Part shown: piece by piece, positions 1 through 11,105 of the stretch
How positions within the stretch are numbered: position 1 is the first letter of the stretch
How the letters are laid out: each line of letters begins with the position of its first letter
Assembly: GCA_037074705.1 (NCBI GenBank)
Contig: CM073593.1
Location: 20,673,001 to 20,737,000, forward strand
Length of the DNA stretch: 64,000 bases
Direction: 5' to 3'
From: Zhengitettix transpicula
Lineage: Eukaryota > Arthropoda > Insecta > Orthoptera > Tetrigidae
The notes under the pieces: model-generated
The model's input: the letters and a program-made list of their open reading frames with translations, nothing else
What the model was told of the DNA's origin: nothing
Databases searched by the model: none
Program-made: the position numbers and the translations under genes

Positions 1-526
1 TCTTGAAAAACAAAAATAAATTATCTGAAGTTGACTGGCAGGTAGAAAAATCTACCACAGAAAACTAGGACAGGCATGTTCACGGATTACAAAAATTTCA
101 CATTTCCTGAAGTGCGTGTTTTTTCATATATGCATCACAATTTAGCTCTCTTAGAAACCAACAGACGCCTCTGGGATGACACTAAAAGTTATGTTACATA
201 TCTTCTTACACGATGCACTAAAGTGTTAATTAATCTCACCCATTTATTAATAAACGCAACTTCTAGCGCTGTGGCGTATGGCTGTACTAAAATCGTTTCA
301 CCCATCTAAGAAGTATTTATTAGAGTACCTATAAGTTGAAATTAATTTATCTGTATATATAAAAAAAGAGAAACTGACGGATATATCGGTGCGAAAAAAA
401 AGTTATATAAACTCCCATTAAAACACAACTTTGCTAAAGTAATAGTGGAATCAATAGTTCACTGTTTACGTTTATTTTCAGATTATGAACTACGCGTTTA
501 CGTAAACTACAACAGTCTTATTTATA
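1..526. other. No recognisable gene
   Basis: AT-rich flank of the deleted mariner. A 77-codon open frame at 76-309 has no family signature I recognise, so I do not call it. Nothing else supportable is seen. Confidence 0.5.
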
Positions 527-1084
527 CGAGGGTGATTCAATAAATAATTCCTCCTAACCTTTTCTCCTTAAATAAGTTAGTTATGTGAAAATTTTGAATT
601 TGTCGCGATTCCTCAAACGTTCTTGTGCAATCCACTGCAGTAACAACTTCCTAACTCAACTTGAGGCAGCACTGCGTCCTGTTGCCAAATGACAGACATT
701 GACTACGTATTAGACAGATTTCTGTGATGGAATTTTTCAATGTGCAAGGTAAAACACCCATTGGCATTCTGAAAAATGTGTATGGTGATGCAACAGTGAA
801 TGTCAGCACTGTTCGGCGATGGGTTCGTCGCTGTAACGAAGCTGAAAGGCAACACATCGTTGGCTGATGAAAAACGAAGCAAGCAGGCCGGTTACTGCAG
901 TGACTCCCCTGCAGCGGAATACATGACCTTGGTAAAAGTTGGACAAAAACTGAGGAAAAGGACGGAGACTATTATACTGAAAACAATTATTAATGTTATT
1001 GGTTTATGTTTTGTAAATTGCATTTAATTGTCTTGACAAATTAAAGAGAAAAAATAGGAGGAATTACTTATTGAATCACCCTCG
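527..1084 (+). mobile_element. Internally deleted mariner (MITE-like)
   Basis: The ends are inverted repeats of about 31 bp: CGAGGGTGATTCAATAAATA at 527 and its complement ending at 1084, with only one or two differences. TA dinucleotides lie directly outside (525-526 and 1085-1086), the target duplication expected of Tc1/mariner elements. The inside keeps part of a transposase N-terminus. Around 727-850 it reads as a degenerate mariner helix-turn-helix region (VMEFFNVQGK..., then VSTVRRWVRRC), which is the usual 'STVRRWVRRF' signature. The catalytic D,D34D part is missing, so the 558-bp element cannot encode a transposase. Well-preserved ends around a gutted gene suggest it moved with transposase supplied in trans. 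High confidence for class; subfamily not assigned. Confidence 0.88.
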
Positions 1085-1320
1085 TATGTAATTTTTTTAT
1101 GTCATATATACTATTTATCGGTAAATTATATTTTTACAGCTAACAACACATATCTTTGATTACATTTATCAACTAGAAAAAATTTCAAACATAATTGATG
1201 TTCGAATTCTTTTGGTTTTATTTTTAATGAAGTATGGTAGCTTAAAAATAGCAAAAGCATTGTAGTTTGATGTTTTCTGTGTGGTGGTTTACTTTTTAAA
1301 TTTAAATAAATCACATTTGA

Positions 1321-1340
1321 ATTATATATATATATATATA
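1321..1340. repeat. (TA)n microsatellite bordering element A
   Basis: Short TA tract directly left of element A. Confidence 0.8.
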
Positions 1341-1341
1341 C

Positions 1342-2326
1342 TGTGGTAATTAAAAAGAAACGTAATTAATTAATGAACAAGATTTTTGGACTTGCATTGT
1401 TGGCGGCGTAAACATACGATTTGTATACAAGATAATATATAATGCTTGCTTGCTGTGTGTATTGTCGTGAAATATTGCTGGACGCGCGGAGGTTTAGTAT
1501 GTGTTTTGGAGGCAGAGGAGTACAGTTCAGACAGAAATTCAGAAAGTGTGTGTTTGGAGTTGCCGGTTTCCAGTCTTTAGGCAAACAACTACGACGATAC
1601 TATGCCGACTATTTATTTCCCCGATGCAGAATAATTTTAGAGTCTAGAATACGTTCACGAATCATACGATTTGTTAGTTCTTGGACGCCAGGCTATTTTA
1701 TCAAGTGAATAACCAAAACTTTGATGAGTTTATCTATTTATTAATCGAGAGACCAGCGAAACAATTGGTGTGGTTAAAGTCAGCAAGCTGGAAGTGATGC
1801 ATGTGGAAATCATAACCACAAGTAAATTCTGTGAAAAACATGGCCTGTATACAAAAAAGTGTTAATCAATAATCAAGTGTGCAAGAGCCCTTTCTTTTTC
1901 GCATCGCAAAACTATAAGGTAAATCAAACAATTCATTATATGTAAACCAAACAGTAAATGATATTTTATTGTCAGACTTTCGATTTCAATATTTCACTGA
2001 TTGTTTAAAGTAAGAATTTTCTCATTTTGTAAATTTTAATTGTTTTTCGTAAATATTTTTTTATTGAAGGCTCGATAGTCGGCCCAGCCGTGGCTTATTA
2101 TCAAGTTGTTACTCATATGTAATATAATTTCAATGATTATAATAATTTGATGTTAATAAATTAATTTTGTGGTATATTTTAAACTCTTTTTGATTAAAAT
2201 CCAATCATTTAATTTTAATTTGCTTATTTTAATCATCATTAAATAGTAAACACTACATTTTGACGTCTTCAACGTGTGGCACGTTTTAACATTATTTAAT
2301 CTAAATAATTTTAAATGTTTACTACA
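1342..2326 (+). mobile_element. Element A of the (TA)n-nested family (possible solo LTR)
   Basis: Starts TGTGGTAATTAAA and ends TTTACTACA, short imperfect inverted repeats of the 5'-TG...CA-3' kind, set between TA tracts on both sides. It aligns along its length with element C: AATGCTTGCTTGCT (about 1441), GCTGGACGCGCGGAGG (about 1479), GAAGTGATG with ATAACCACA (about 1791-1820), GGCTCGATAGTCGGCCC (about 2079), and a CAACGTGTGGC motif near the right end. No ORF of known type is present. The 985-bp length and TG/CA ends suit a solo LTR of a TATATA-targeting Gypsy-type retrotransposon, but a non-autonomous TIR element using TA targets would look similar. The (TA)n context hides the target duplication. 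Confidence 0.6.
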
Positions 2327-2329
2327 ATA

Positions 2330-2420
<91 letters not shown>
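2327..2420. repeat. (TA)n then (GT)n compound microsatellite
   Basis: About 45 bp of TA repeat runs into about 49 bp of pure GT repeat, directly right of element A. Confidence 0.97.
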
Positions 2421-2423
<3 letters not shown>

Positions 2424-3750
2424 TGTTCGTCAGTCTCAATACATTTTAGTAAAAAAAATTACCGCTGGAATAGATGGCACTTCATAAAAGATGTTGATAG
2501 TTCCTTAGTGGCGTGTGGAATATCAACTCTGCCGGGAACCCCCTCACCTCACTTAACCTCTGTCTGTCGCCTCACCTCGTGACAAGTGGCGCTGCGCCCA
2601 GAGATATTATGTACCTACGCTCACGATATTTATGGTGGAACTTGGAATAACTTGCTGCATTGAAATAAATATTAATTCACGACTGAATGCAGTAATTAAT
2701 AAGTATGATATTAATACTAATGAATTGATGTTGAATTTAATCTGCGATGTCTTTTTAATATACAGGGTGAATCACCTAAAGTTTGCACCGCAAATACTTC
2801 TGAAATGGAAGGTGCTATTGATCTGCGGATTTGACAGAATTAAGTTATAGGAAACGCCTCGTATTTGTAGACTGCACACAAATTTTAAAGATTATTAGAG
2901 AGTGAATTTTAAAAAACAATATAAATGAAGATCAATAATTGATGCGTTTTGAACTAATAAATAAAATAAATTTGAAAATTAACTTCACAGTAGAGATTGA
3001 ACAAAATCATCCAATCAAATTTCTTGTCTTGACTATTGTTAAAAATAGCAATCAATTAACAAAAATATAGTATTCTAAATCTACTGCTGCCGAAACTATT
3101 CTACATTTTTTGCAACCACCCACAGCACATGATAAAAAATAGTGGCGAACAACTTAATACGTAATTATTACTGTTAACTGACAATTAATACATTAATGAA
3201 GTTAATCTCATAATACAAACACTTTTAAACAACAGCTTATTTCCTTATCAGTCTATTAATGAACAATGGTTTCACAATTTAAATAAACTTAATGAATTTC
3301 TGTTAAGTAACAGTAAGGATCCTAAACAATCGTATAATAAATACAGAAGTATAAAGATAACTACGGCTAACCAAAGACATATAATAAAACTACCATCACA
3401 TACAAATATTTGAAAACAGTAAATAAAAATAATTCAAACACACAAATAAACAGCCTCCACTTCAGTCCATAATTCCACCTGAAATTTATAACCACATTGT
3501 TGACCGTAAACCAAAACCAAGTAATAAGAACTTTTTAAGTGTAACTTATATCAAGGACTTAATATACAAAGTCATAAAGATACAGGAATGATATAACCGA
3601 ATTTTATACTCACCATGAAACCAATTAATCCATTCAGAATATATTAACGGAAATAGAAGGTAAAATAAATAAGCAAGAGACAAAAAATTCAGTATACAAA
3701 ATTCCTTGCCTACATTGTAATAAATCGTATATACAACTACAATAAGAACA
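2421..3750. other. Gene-free, one short repeat fragment
   Basis: No gene seen. Bases 2762-2870 begin CAGGGTGAATCACCTAAAG and run to GGAAACGCCTCGTATTTG. I recognise this as a kind of short dispersed insect repeat, but cannot place it in a family. The rest is AT-rich and unassigned. Confidence 0.45.
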
Positions 3751-3751
3751 A

Positions 3752-3922
3752 AGACTGTTAAGCGTGACTGCCTCGCATCACAGAAATCCCAGGTTCGAAT
3801 ACCGGCATGGATGTTTGTGTGCGTGAGAGAAACTTTCGTCAATTAGTCCACCAACAAGGAAAAATGAACACATATGAAAGAGTCGCTAATGACCTGAGAT
3901 GTCGATGCGACTGAAAATAAAT
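3752..3922 (+). mobile_element. tRNA-derived SINE copy
   Basis: Carries a clear RNA polymerase III B-box, GGTTCGAATAC at 3792-3802, in a tRNA-like setting (CAGAAATCCCA before it, CGGCATGG after it). A weak A-box-like stretch, TTAAGCGTGACTG, starts near 3759. The downstream body (TTTCGTCAATTAGTCCACC, then GACCTGAGATGTCGATGCGA) ends in an AAATAAAT tail at about 3915-3922. The 5' tRNA part looks diverged or shortened. It directly abuts element B. Confidence 0.7.
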
Positions 3923-3930
3923 CATTATAT

Positions 3931-4593
3931 TGTAGATATTACAAATCTGTAATGTAATGTTTTATATAAATTATTTCTTTAATTATATGCGGCGTAAGTT
4001 TGAAGCCAGAGCATTGTAAAGAACAGCATTGTTTGGCGAGAATGCAGAGACGATAATGGTTGCTAGGTGTATTGTCGAAAAGCGTGTATAAGACGCTCAG
4101 AACTTTAGCGGAGAAGTCACTCAGAAATTCAGAGAACAGAGTGTGTGTTTGGGATGCAAGGCAGTATGGTGTGTGGGAGACAGTCAGTGCGTTTTGGAGG
4201 ACCTGACCATGGTAGTATGAGCTAACTCTGTGATGGTCGAATTCAGCAAAGTATGGGCTGAATATCTTCAGTTTTTTTATTAAAAATTTTCCTCAGCAAA
4301 CTGAGCGTGCCAATACGTATGATAGCGAAGTAGAAAGGCTTCTAAGGAGTTGGAAAGTGAGACGATAATAAAATCAATGCTATGGCTTTCAGTAAAATTA
4401 GTGTTCTATAAAAATTAAATAATCACGTGTGTATAAACCAGAGCAGCTCTAAATAAATGGTATGTAAAAACAAAAAACTTTCATCTGTAAACCTTTACGT
4501 AAATATCCTTCCTTTGTTCATTTAAATAAAAGTGTTTACCCCATTATTTGGCTACAACGTTGTGGCATTATTTTATTAAGAGAGAATACCACA
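3931..4593 (+). mobile_element. Element B of the (TA)n-nested family (internally deleted)
   Basis: Starts TGTAGATATT and ends AATACCACA; ATAT lies on both sides (3927-3930 and 4594-4597), fitting a 4-bp target duplication. It is closest to element D at 56.8 kb: shared GAGACGATAATA, CAATGCTATGG, CACGTGTGTATAAACCAGAG, CCTTTACGTAAATAT and CTTCCTTTGTTCATTTAAAT. Compared with D it lacks about 0.3 kb between the last two blocks, and it has one TTTGGCTACAACG motif where D has three. No coding potential recognised. Only about 30 bp of TA-rich DNA separates it from element C. Confidence 0.6.
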
Positions 4594-4624
4594 ATATTAT
4601 ATATATGTATATATATACATATAT

Positions 4625-5599
4625 TGCGTTAATTAAAAAAAACATGTAATTATTTAATGAACAAAATTTTACGATTTTCATTGTCGGCGGCGTATATATA
4701 AGAATTGTGTACAAGAATATGGAGCCTATAATGCTTGCTTGCTATTGGCATTGTAGCGAAGGCATGGCTGGACGCACGGATCTTTAGTGTGTGTGTTGGG
4801 AGTCGGCGGAGAGAGAGCAGAGTATGTTCTGGAAAGCTGCAGAGTGTGTTTTGGGAGGCTGACGAGTGTGTTTGTCAGAACTTGTAATTGACAATTGCTT
4901 GGACCAGGAAAGAGAACCTGATTCAACGTTCCTGTTACTATATTCAAGCAAGTGTATAGAGGCAGCAGAGACATAATATATTAAAGTCCCGGGTTTATGA
5001 ATTACGAGGTGAAAATCTGAAGTATTTGTCCATTGACGTATTTATGCAAGCATCAAAGATTTAAAACAACGTTATCAACTGTAAAGAGCAGGAAGTGATG
5101 GGTCTGAAAATTACAACCACATTAAATTCAGTGAAATATGGTCTGTCTGTGAAGTGTTTAACAATAATCGAGTGAGATCGAGCTCCCGACGAACAGCTGA
5201 TGTAAACTAAAAAGAAAATTTATTAATTGCAAACCTAATGTAAATAATAATTATCGTCATATTTCATATTTCAATAATTGTTTTTAGTTAAGAATTTTTC
5301 ACATAGTAAGTTTTTAATTGTCTTGTCGTAACCTTCTTTATTGGAGGCCCGATAGTCGGCCCTGAAATTAAGCCGTGGCACTTTACCAACTTTTAACAAA
5401 ACTTTCAATGGTGATAAGATTTTATTTTTAATAAATTAACTTAGTTTTATATTTTAAATTCTGATTTTTCATTTAAAATTCTATCATTTAAAATTTTATT
5501 TTGTCCTTTTAAAATCTAATTAAATTGTATTATTACAAATGTGCTCCAATGTGGGCTTATTTACAATTGAATAATGAATCAAATATTGTATTTATTACA
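4625..5599 (+). mobile_element. Element C of the (TA)n-nested family
   Basis: Starts TGCGTTAATTAAAA and ends ATTTATTACA; ATAT flanks both ends (4621-4624, 5600-5603). It matches element A from end to end, including AATGCTTGCTTGCT, GCTGGACGCACGG, GGAAGTGATG and AGGCCCGATAGTCGGCCC (5345-5362). A TATATAAG sequence sits near 4694 and could be a promoter TATA box if this is an LTR. The 82-codon antisense frame at 4726-4974 lies wholly inside it and is treated as chance. Confidence 0.62.
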
Positions 5600-5603
5600 A
5601 TAT

Positions 5604-6190
5604 ATACAAGAACAAGGATGTACAGTCATAAACTTGGTATAAAAACAAAATGTAAAATAAGTAAATTGTTGTCAATACATGTATATAATTAAATATAGTT
5701 TGCGCAATAGTATATATATACACTGTAACATGGCCGATTGGGAGCCCATGTTCCATCGTTTGTTTGGAGGCCTGATTGTAAGCCCCGTAGACGAGTCGAT
5801 TTCAATTCCGTCTGGATCAGACGTTCGCAGAAAATTATACTGAAAATCACGTATTCAGGGAAAACCACCCTCGCAGATAATTTGTTATCTCATTGCTCGT
5901 TTACTAAAGTTTCTAAAATAAGTTACTTGTATTTTTTTGGTAATTTTCTATCAATTACCTGACGCCCACACTTAACCGAATTCGAGGTGAATTCGGAAAA
6001 ATACGTCACCTCATCGCTGAGCTGGAAGTGGTAAAGAACGAGTTCTTTATAAAACTGCACGAACCGAAGGCCACGTTCTTTACATTTCTGGAACCAACTG
6101 CGCGCCTGTCTGTTACCATATATAAGTAAATGATTGAGTGAACAATTAGATAACTGGAAAAAGAAAAAAAAATACATACATGAGATTATG
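5604..6190. other. Gene-free spacer
   Basis: No recognised coding or repeat feature. The stretch near 5980-6115 is less AT-rich, but its open frames resemble nothing I know. Confidence 0.4.
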
Positions 6191-6613
6191 TTTTTTTTAG
6201 GGCAACAGACTACATGAGGGTGATCCACATTGGGCAACTTCCCTTTAATAGCATAGGAAGGGATTTGAAAGGGGGGATGCGGAATGGTAGAGGAAGGTAG
6301 CCAAGTGTTACTAGGGCCCCCGGGCTATGGTTTAAGGATCCTACCCGGCATTTGCTTAAAGAAATTCAGGGAAAACCCTAGAAAAACCTGCATCAGGTAG
6401 GTCGGTACTTGTCCCACGCCCTTCCGATAGCGGGAGAGTAGTTTGCTGTGGGGACGCAGCCTCTCCGTGCCTCGACCAGTTTAGGAGGCAGCTGGCCAAC
6501 TATTCCAATGGGAATAGCGGACAACTCTTACCGTATGCCCAAGGTCTGTGACCCCGGAACATACACCTCTCAGAACAGGCCGAGGAGCCTCGGCTTGTGG
6601 GAACCTTAGTTCC
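6191..6613 (-). repeat. Retroposon R, copy R1
   Basis: Begins with a T run (an A-tail on the minus strand) followed by AGGGCAACAGACTACATGAG, and ends GTGGGAACCTTAGTT. The copies share internal blocks such as GGCCCCCGGGCTATGG, AAGGATCCTACCCGGCATT and GTACTTGTCCCACGCCC. It has no ORF. A tail on one side and variable truncation on the other among the copies indicate a SINE or a LINE 3' fragment, with sense on the minus strand. Confidence 0.85.
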
Positions 6614-7419
6614 AAAATATAATTTATGTAGTATTTGACGAAAGCATTTTACCGCAAATAAATGAGAGAAAAATCATTTCAAAAATATGTTTTGAGAAAA
6701 GTTAAGCCGTTGATAGAAATTTTCATATATTTCAAATCATTTATGAGTAATTCGTCTTTAGACATTAAAACTAATACTATGGAAATTTAACTTGAAGAAA
6801 CAACAAACTATTTTTGTTAACCAATTTCAGTTACTGATAGTTAATAAATCTTTAAATGATATCAGAGAAGTACGTGTCAAGAGGAATGTTATTTATAGTG
6901 AAGGATGATCGAAGAATATACCTGGAGCATACGAAAACTTCTTAAAAATCGGCCTCCCATTCAGATTGCAAAGACGTTTCAGTTACTCTGAGTACCATTC
7001 TTTATTCCAGTTGTATTTTTTAGTGTAGTGCTCTTTGTTTAGCTTATGTCCGAAGATCTAAAGAGGCTTCATTGTCTGAGGATGCTGGAGAATTGTAATC
7101 ATAATCCTTTCGAAAGTTTGAAAGGACTACTGCCCGAAGCACTTTTCATTTGATTAAACGGAGAGGATTCAGTAAATAAATTTGAACTACGCCTCTTACC
7201 TTCCAAGATGCCTGATACAGATCTTTTGTCGTAGTAACACGAGTACCAGAGTATGAATATCGGCGACCTCATTTCACTTACGTGATTAATTAAAATGAAT
7301 TAATTCATATAGTGTGTGTTCATTGCCGAAGTGTCAACATTTACCGGCATTAGAAATCAGACTCATACAAGTGAGAGTATTTCTCAGAAGGAGACATTCA
7401 TTAATTATAGGCGCGCAGA
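6614..7419. other. Gene-free AT-rich stretch
   Basis: No supported gene. TCTGAGGATGCTGGAG at about 7076, followed by CTTTCGAAAG, faintly resembles the tail regions of Penelope-like elements, but not strongly enough to call. Confidence 0.35.
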
Positions 7420-7990
7420 ACAGCGTTGAGTTGGCTGCTACTTGCAAGGTACCTGTTTATTTTTCGAGGCCCCTGCGCACCCCTGAGCCAGATCAATCAT
7501 TCCCCGGCTCTTTACCCCTTCCTTGCTTGGAGTGGATTACTACTACCCCTTCGCAGCGCTCGTTTCGCAGAATTCGTTTGATTCAACTAAATTGACACTT
7601 TTTTTCTCTGGCGCCGCGCGCGCGTCGCCCACGGCTCTTATGAAAATTACGCCGTACGTGTGTTAGGCGCTCGCTCGTTTTATAAAATCAAACCTCAGCA
7701 CATTTCATCGCGAATTTTTCGATTTCTTTACGTTCCATTTCATCGAGTGTTGTGCGCGCGGTGTTATCACTGCAACAACAATTCGTCATAGAGCTTTATT
7801 ATTTTTTTTTCACCTTGTTGGCTGACGCTAGCACGATTGAGAGCGATTGATAGCGAAATAAAATTACCGAGTGGAAATTTCAGCGTTGATCGTTGAATTA
7901 TGTAGCTGTTAAAAGGGAGGGGGAATATGCATGTGTGATTTGGTACAGCAGTGGAGGTGCTCTCAGCTTGTGTAGCGTCGATGTCTGGTG
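7420..7990. other. CpG-rich patch, possible promoter region
   Basis: GC and CpG content rises sharply, with GCGCCGCGCGCGCGTCG at about 7610. TATAAAA lies at 7681-7687, but no good initiator follows at the expected 30 bp. Open frames at 7314-7595 and 7951-8253 overlap the edges; I recognise neither product. It could be a promoter or untranslated first exon of an unseen gene. Low confidence. Confidence 0.25.
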
Positions 7991-8253
7991 TGGCCAATAG
8001 ACTGTGCGATATGGACTATGATTGGCGTGCCTTTTTTTTAAAAAAAAATTCCAATGATGAAATAAGCTATGGAAATAAGATAAAGCTTAATATCGATTCT
8101 ACTGAAAAAAGTACTAATGGAAACAGATGTGACAATTATAACGAAATGTACTCGATCCTCCATTCAAATCAGCCTTTCGATGTGCCGAGTGTTGACTTCA
8201 TGCGAGTATTAACTATTGAGTTCCTGCCAGCGTTGGCTGTCTTTCGTCTGTAA

Positions 8254-9041
8254 ATCTGTTTTTATTATGATTGTAGTCTGTATCCATTAATTTTTTTTTC
8301 AGCGCTTAACGTTGTTAACTACTTTGCTTTCTGATGGTTTAACCTTTTCACGTCACAGTTACTGTGACTTTAAATACTTACGTTGAATACTTTTCTCGCT
8401 GTATACTTATCTACAATCACAATATTAACTACTTCTGGTACCTAAAATATGCCAAACTTTATTTTTGTAAAGTTTCTGCCCTTCATACCGGGTTGAAGCA
8501 TTAGGGGCCTCGAAGTTTTGTCTATGATTTGTATTGGATAGTCCTTGCGAACTAATATTATAGTACCAATTTTCATCATTTATTATTTTCTTTTAATTTT
8601 CAGCTCTACCTCTAAGATACAGCTACACTCTCGCCCACCCTTAACAACCAATAAATTGTTTACCTACTTGGCATACCTAGCAAAATGAAAAGGAAGTTGA
8701 AAATGCTGACTTTATTTTTGTAAATGGGTGACAATTTAAGATAACCCTTCGAGAGGAAAACGGTTTATCCTTTTAGAAGCACTTATCGTATGATTTTCGA
8801 GCGTTCGTTATTTACTTTCGAGATGGCGGGTGGTGGTTTTATGCTGCTCTGTATAGTAACGATATAAAGCTTAATCGAAACCGGTCCGACCGTTTTCCTT
8901 TTTCAAAGCAGATAAAGCCAGCTTAACACATCGGAAATTAAATGCCATCGATTTTGGATCCCATAATGATCGAAACGTAATTATAAACCAAAACCACTCG
9001 ACTTTAAGCAATGTGTAGTCGCATTATTTTATTTAAAGTAA
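8254..9041. other. Gene-free spacer
   Basis: AT-rich; nothing recognised. Confidence 0.4.
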
Positions 9042-9610
9042 TTTTTTTAAGGCAATAGGCTACATGAGGGTAATCCACGTTGGGCAACTCCGCTTTAATA
9101 TCATAGGAAGGGATTGAAAGGGGGGATGCGGAAGGGTATAGGAAGGTAGCCAAGGGTTAACTAGGGCCCCCGGGCTATGGTTTAAGGATCCTACCCGGCA
9201 TTCGCCTAAAGAAATGCAGGGAAAACCCTAGGAAAACCTGCATCGAGTAGGTCGGGCATTGGGTACTTGTCCCACGCCCTTCCGATAGCGAGAGAGGAGT
9301 TTGCTGTGGGGACGCAGCATTCCCTTCTCCGTGCCTCGACCAGTTTAGGAGGCAGCTGGCCGACTATTCCAATGGGAATAGCGAATAACTCTTACCGTAT
9401 GTCCAAGGTCTGCGACCCCGGAACATACAACTCTCAAAACAGGCCGAGGTGCCTCGGCTTGTGGGAACCTTAGTTCAAAAACGGAGAGGAAAAGGCATCC
9501 CCAAAGGTAGCCCCTTCGTATCTCTCCTGAAAGGTTCTGCCTGCGAGAGAAAATCCCTCGCAGGTTACCTGCGAGGGAATCCTCTCGCAGGCTTTCTCGC
9601 CGCTGGCCGA
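9042..9610 (-). repeat. Retroposon R, copy R2 (long copy) with terminal hairpin
   Basis: T run at 9042-9048, then the R consensus to GTGGGAACCTTAGTTC at about 9475. It continues into ACGGAGAGGAAAAGGCATCC and a strong palindrome at about 9539-9592, whose arms begin CCTGCGAGAG and end CTCTCGCAGG. The extension is shared with copy R5 to about 40215, so it belongs to the element. The open frames read here (9267-9473 plus, 9345-9701 minus) are chance frames inside the repeat. Confidence 0.83.
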
Positions 9611-11105
9611 TTTTAATCCAGAGAACTATTTTGTGGATAACCAGTAGATAAACATATGTGAGATAGTTTGAGAAAAATGTAATATAAAGAATGATTCCCA
9701 CTGTAATAGAAACTCATAAGTTGTCTTTCTGCTTTGGGCATAATTCCAGGTATCACGGATATGCCAATTATTCACTAAAAACCTTAATTGGCATTAAATG
9801 CCAAAATTGGATCTGTAAGATGACAATGCGCCAATATTTTTTAAGTGTATAGAAGTAGGCCTACTGTAAAGCACCATAACGATTTTCTTAATGAATATTA
9901 ACGGAAATTCTTCACATATATGAACGTTTATAGACATTGAATCTGAACGTGATGAAAAGTTTGTTGTGATATTCGATGAAATCTGTACTAAGAGATATTT
10001 AAAAGAAAGTTGTTAAATATTATTTTTTTTCCTTTCGCCTTTCGTTTATTGTTTTTGTTTTCAAGCTACTTCTAATGTTTACGAAAAGCAGCATTATAAT
10101 TTTTCCTTTTTTTCAAAATGTAAAACTCTAATTAATTGATTAACCGAAATTAATCCAAATATCAGTTCAAAGTTAACGTGAATTACACTCGAGGGGTTTA
10201 GGTAATTGAGTATCTCAGATGAAAAATTTTCAGTTAAAGTTTAGTTGAGGTAAAGGTTATAATAATAATAATTAATGGATCAAATAAATAGACGGCATTG
10301 AGTCAGAAAAGTAATTATAATGTTTATTACCAAAAAAATATTAATTTCATGACGTTCCGCCCTCTTTTGGGGCGGTATCAACTTTTCGATTACAACATGC
10401 AAGGAAACCTCTATATTTTACTCATAAATCGTATACACAATTATTAAAAACTGTCAAACCTGGTGAGGTTCGAAAAGAAGACGAAACGATGTATTTTTTT
10501 GTTAAACATTTTTGACTCAAGATCGACTATTTATTTATTTTTATTATTATAAATAGTCAGTTATTTTTTTTATCATTTTTGGATGGAACCAAATATTAAA
10601 CATCGCTTGCGAAAGTGCATTGAGCTACAAACGCTTAATGACTTCTACATAGTTCATCATTTCTACTAAATGTACTTGTGAATTAGTTCTCTACTCAGAT
10701 TATAAACATACAGACACTTATACAGGATACATGAAATAAAAAAAATTGAGCCTTGACATGAAACGGCAGAGGTTTTTATAAAGACCTGCAGAGAATCTGA
10801 GAGGACAGTAATGTGGAGATAAGCTTTGGGTGAGATTGCATCTGAAGTCTAGAGGAAGAGGACAGTTGGCGGGGAAATGTTTATGGGAAAAGACAGCTGA
10901 AGCCTGGGACCGTTTTGTGGAGAGAAGTAAATGTGTAGATGCATAGACAGAATAGATGAGTAAATGTTGGAAAGGAAGACAGGAGTATCCGAAATTTTAC
11001 TATGCGGCAAATGTACAACGCCACGGCCTTCTTCCTGAGAACAATGCCCATAAATATAATTTAAATTAAATTATAGTATCATTTTGGGTTTTAAATATTT
11101 ACACA
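9611..11105. other. Gene-free stretch with a possible coding remnant
   Basis: Mostly AT-rich. CCGCCCTCTTTTGGGGCGG at 10356-10374 can form a small hairpin of unknown role. Bases 10780-11010 are purine-rich; in one frame they read LWEKTAEAWDRFVERSK, which may be a decayed transposon ORF, but I cannot assign it. Confidence 0.3.

Noticed and set aside
2274..2582. 102-codon plus-strand frame
   Set aside because: It is produced by translation of the TA/GT microsatellite.
3546..3842. 98-codon minus-strand frame
   Set aside because: It runs antisense through the tRNA-derived SINE and has no coding signature.
7678..7700. TATAAAA with TCAGCA downstream as a core promoter
   Set aside because: The spacing of about 16 bp is too short for a TATA-initiator pair, so only the CpG-rich patch is reported.
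9267..9701. Open frames on both strands around 9.3-9.7 kb
   Set aside because: They lie inside retroposon R copy R2; equivalent frames are broken in the other R copies.
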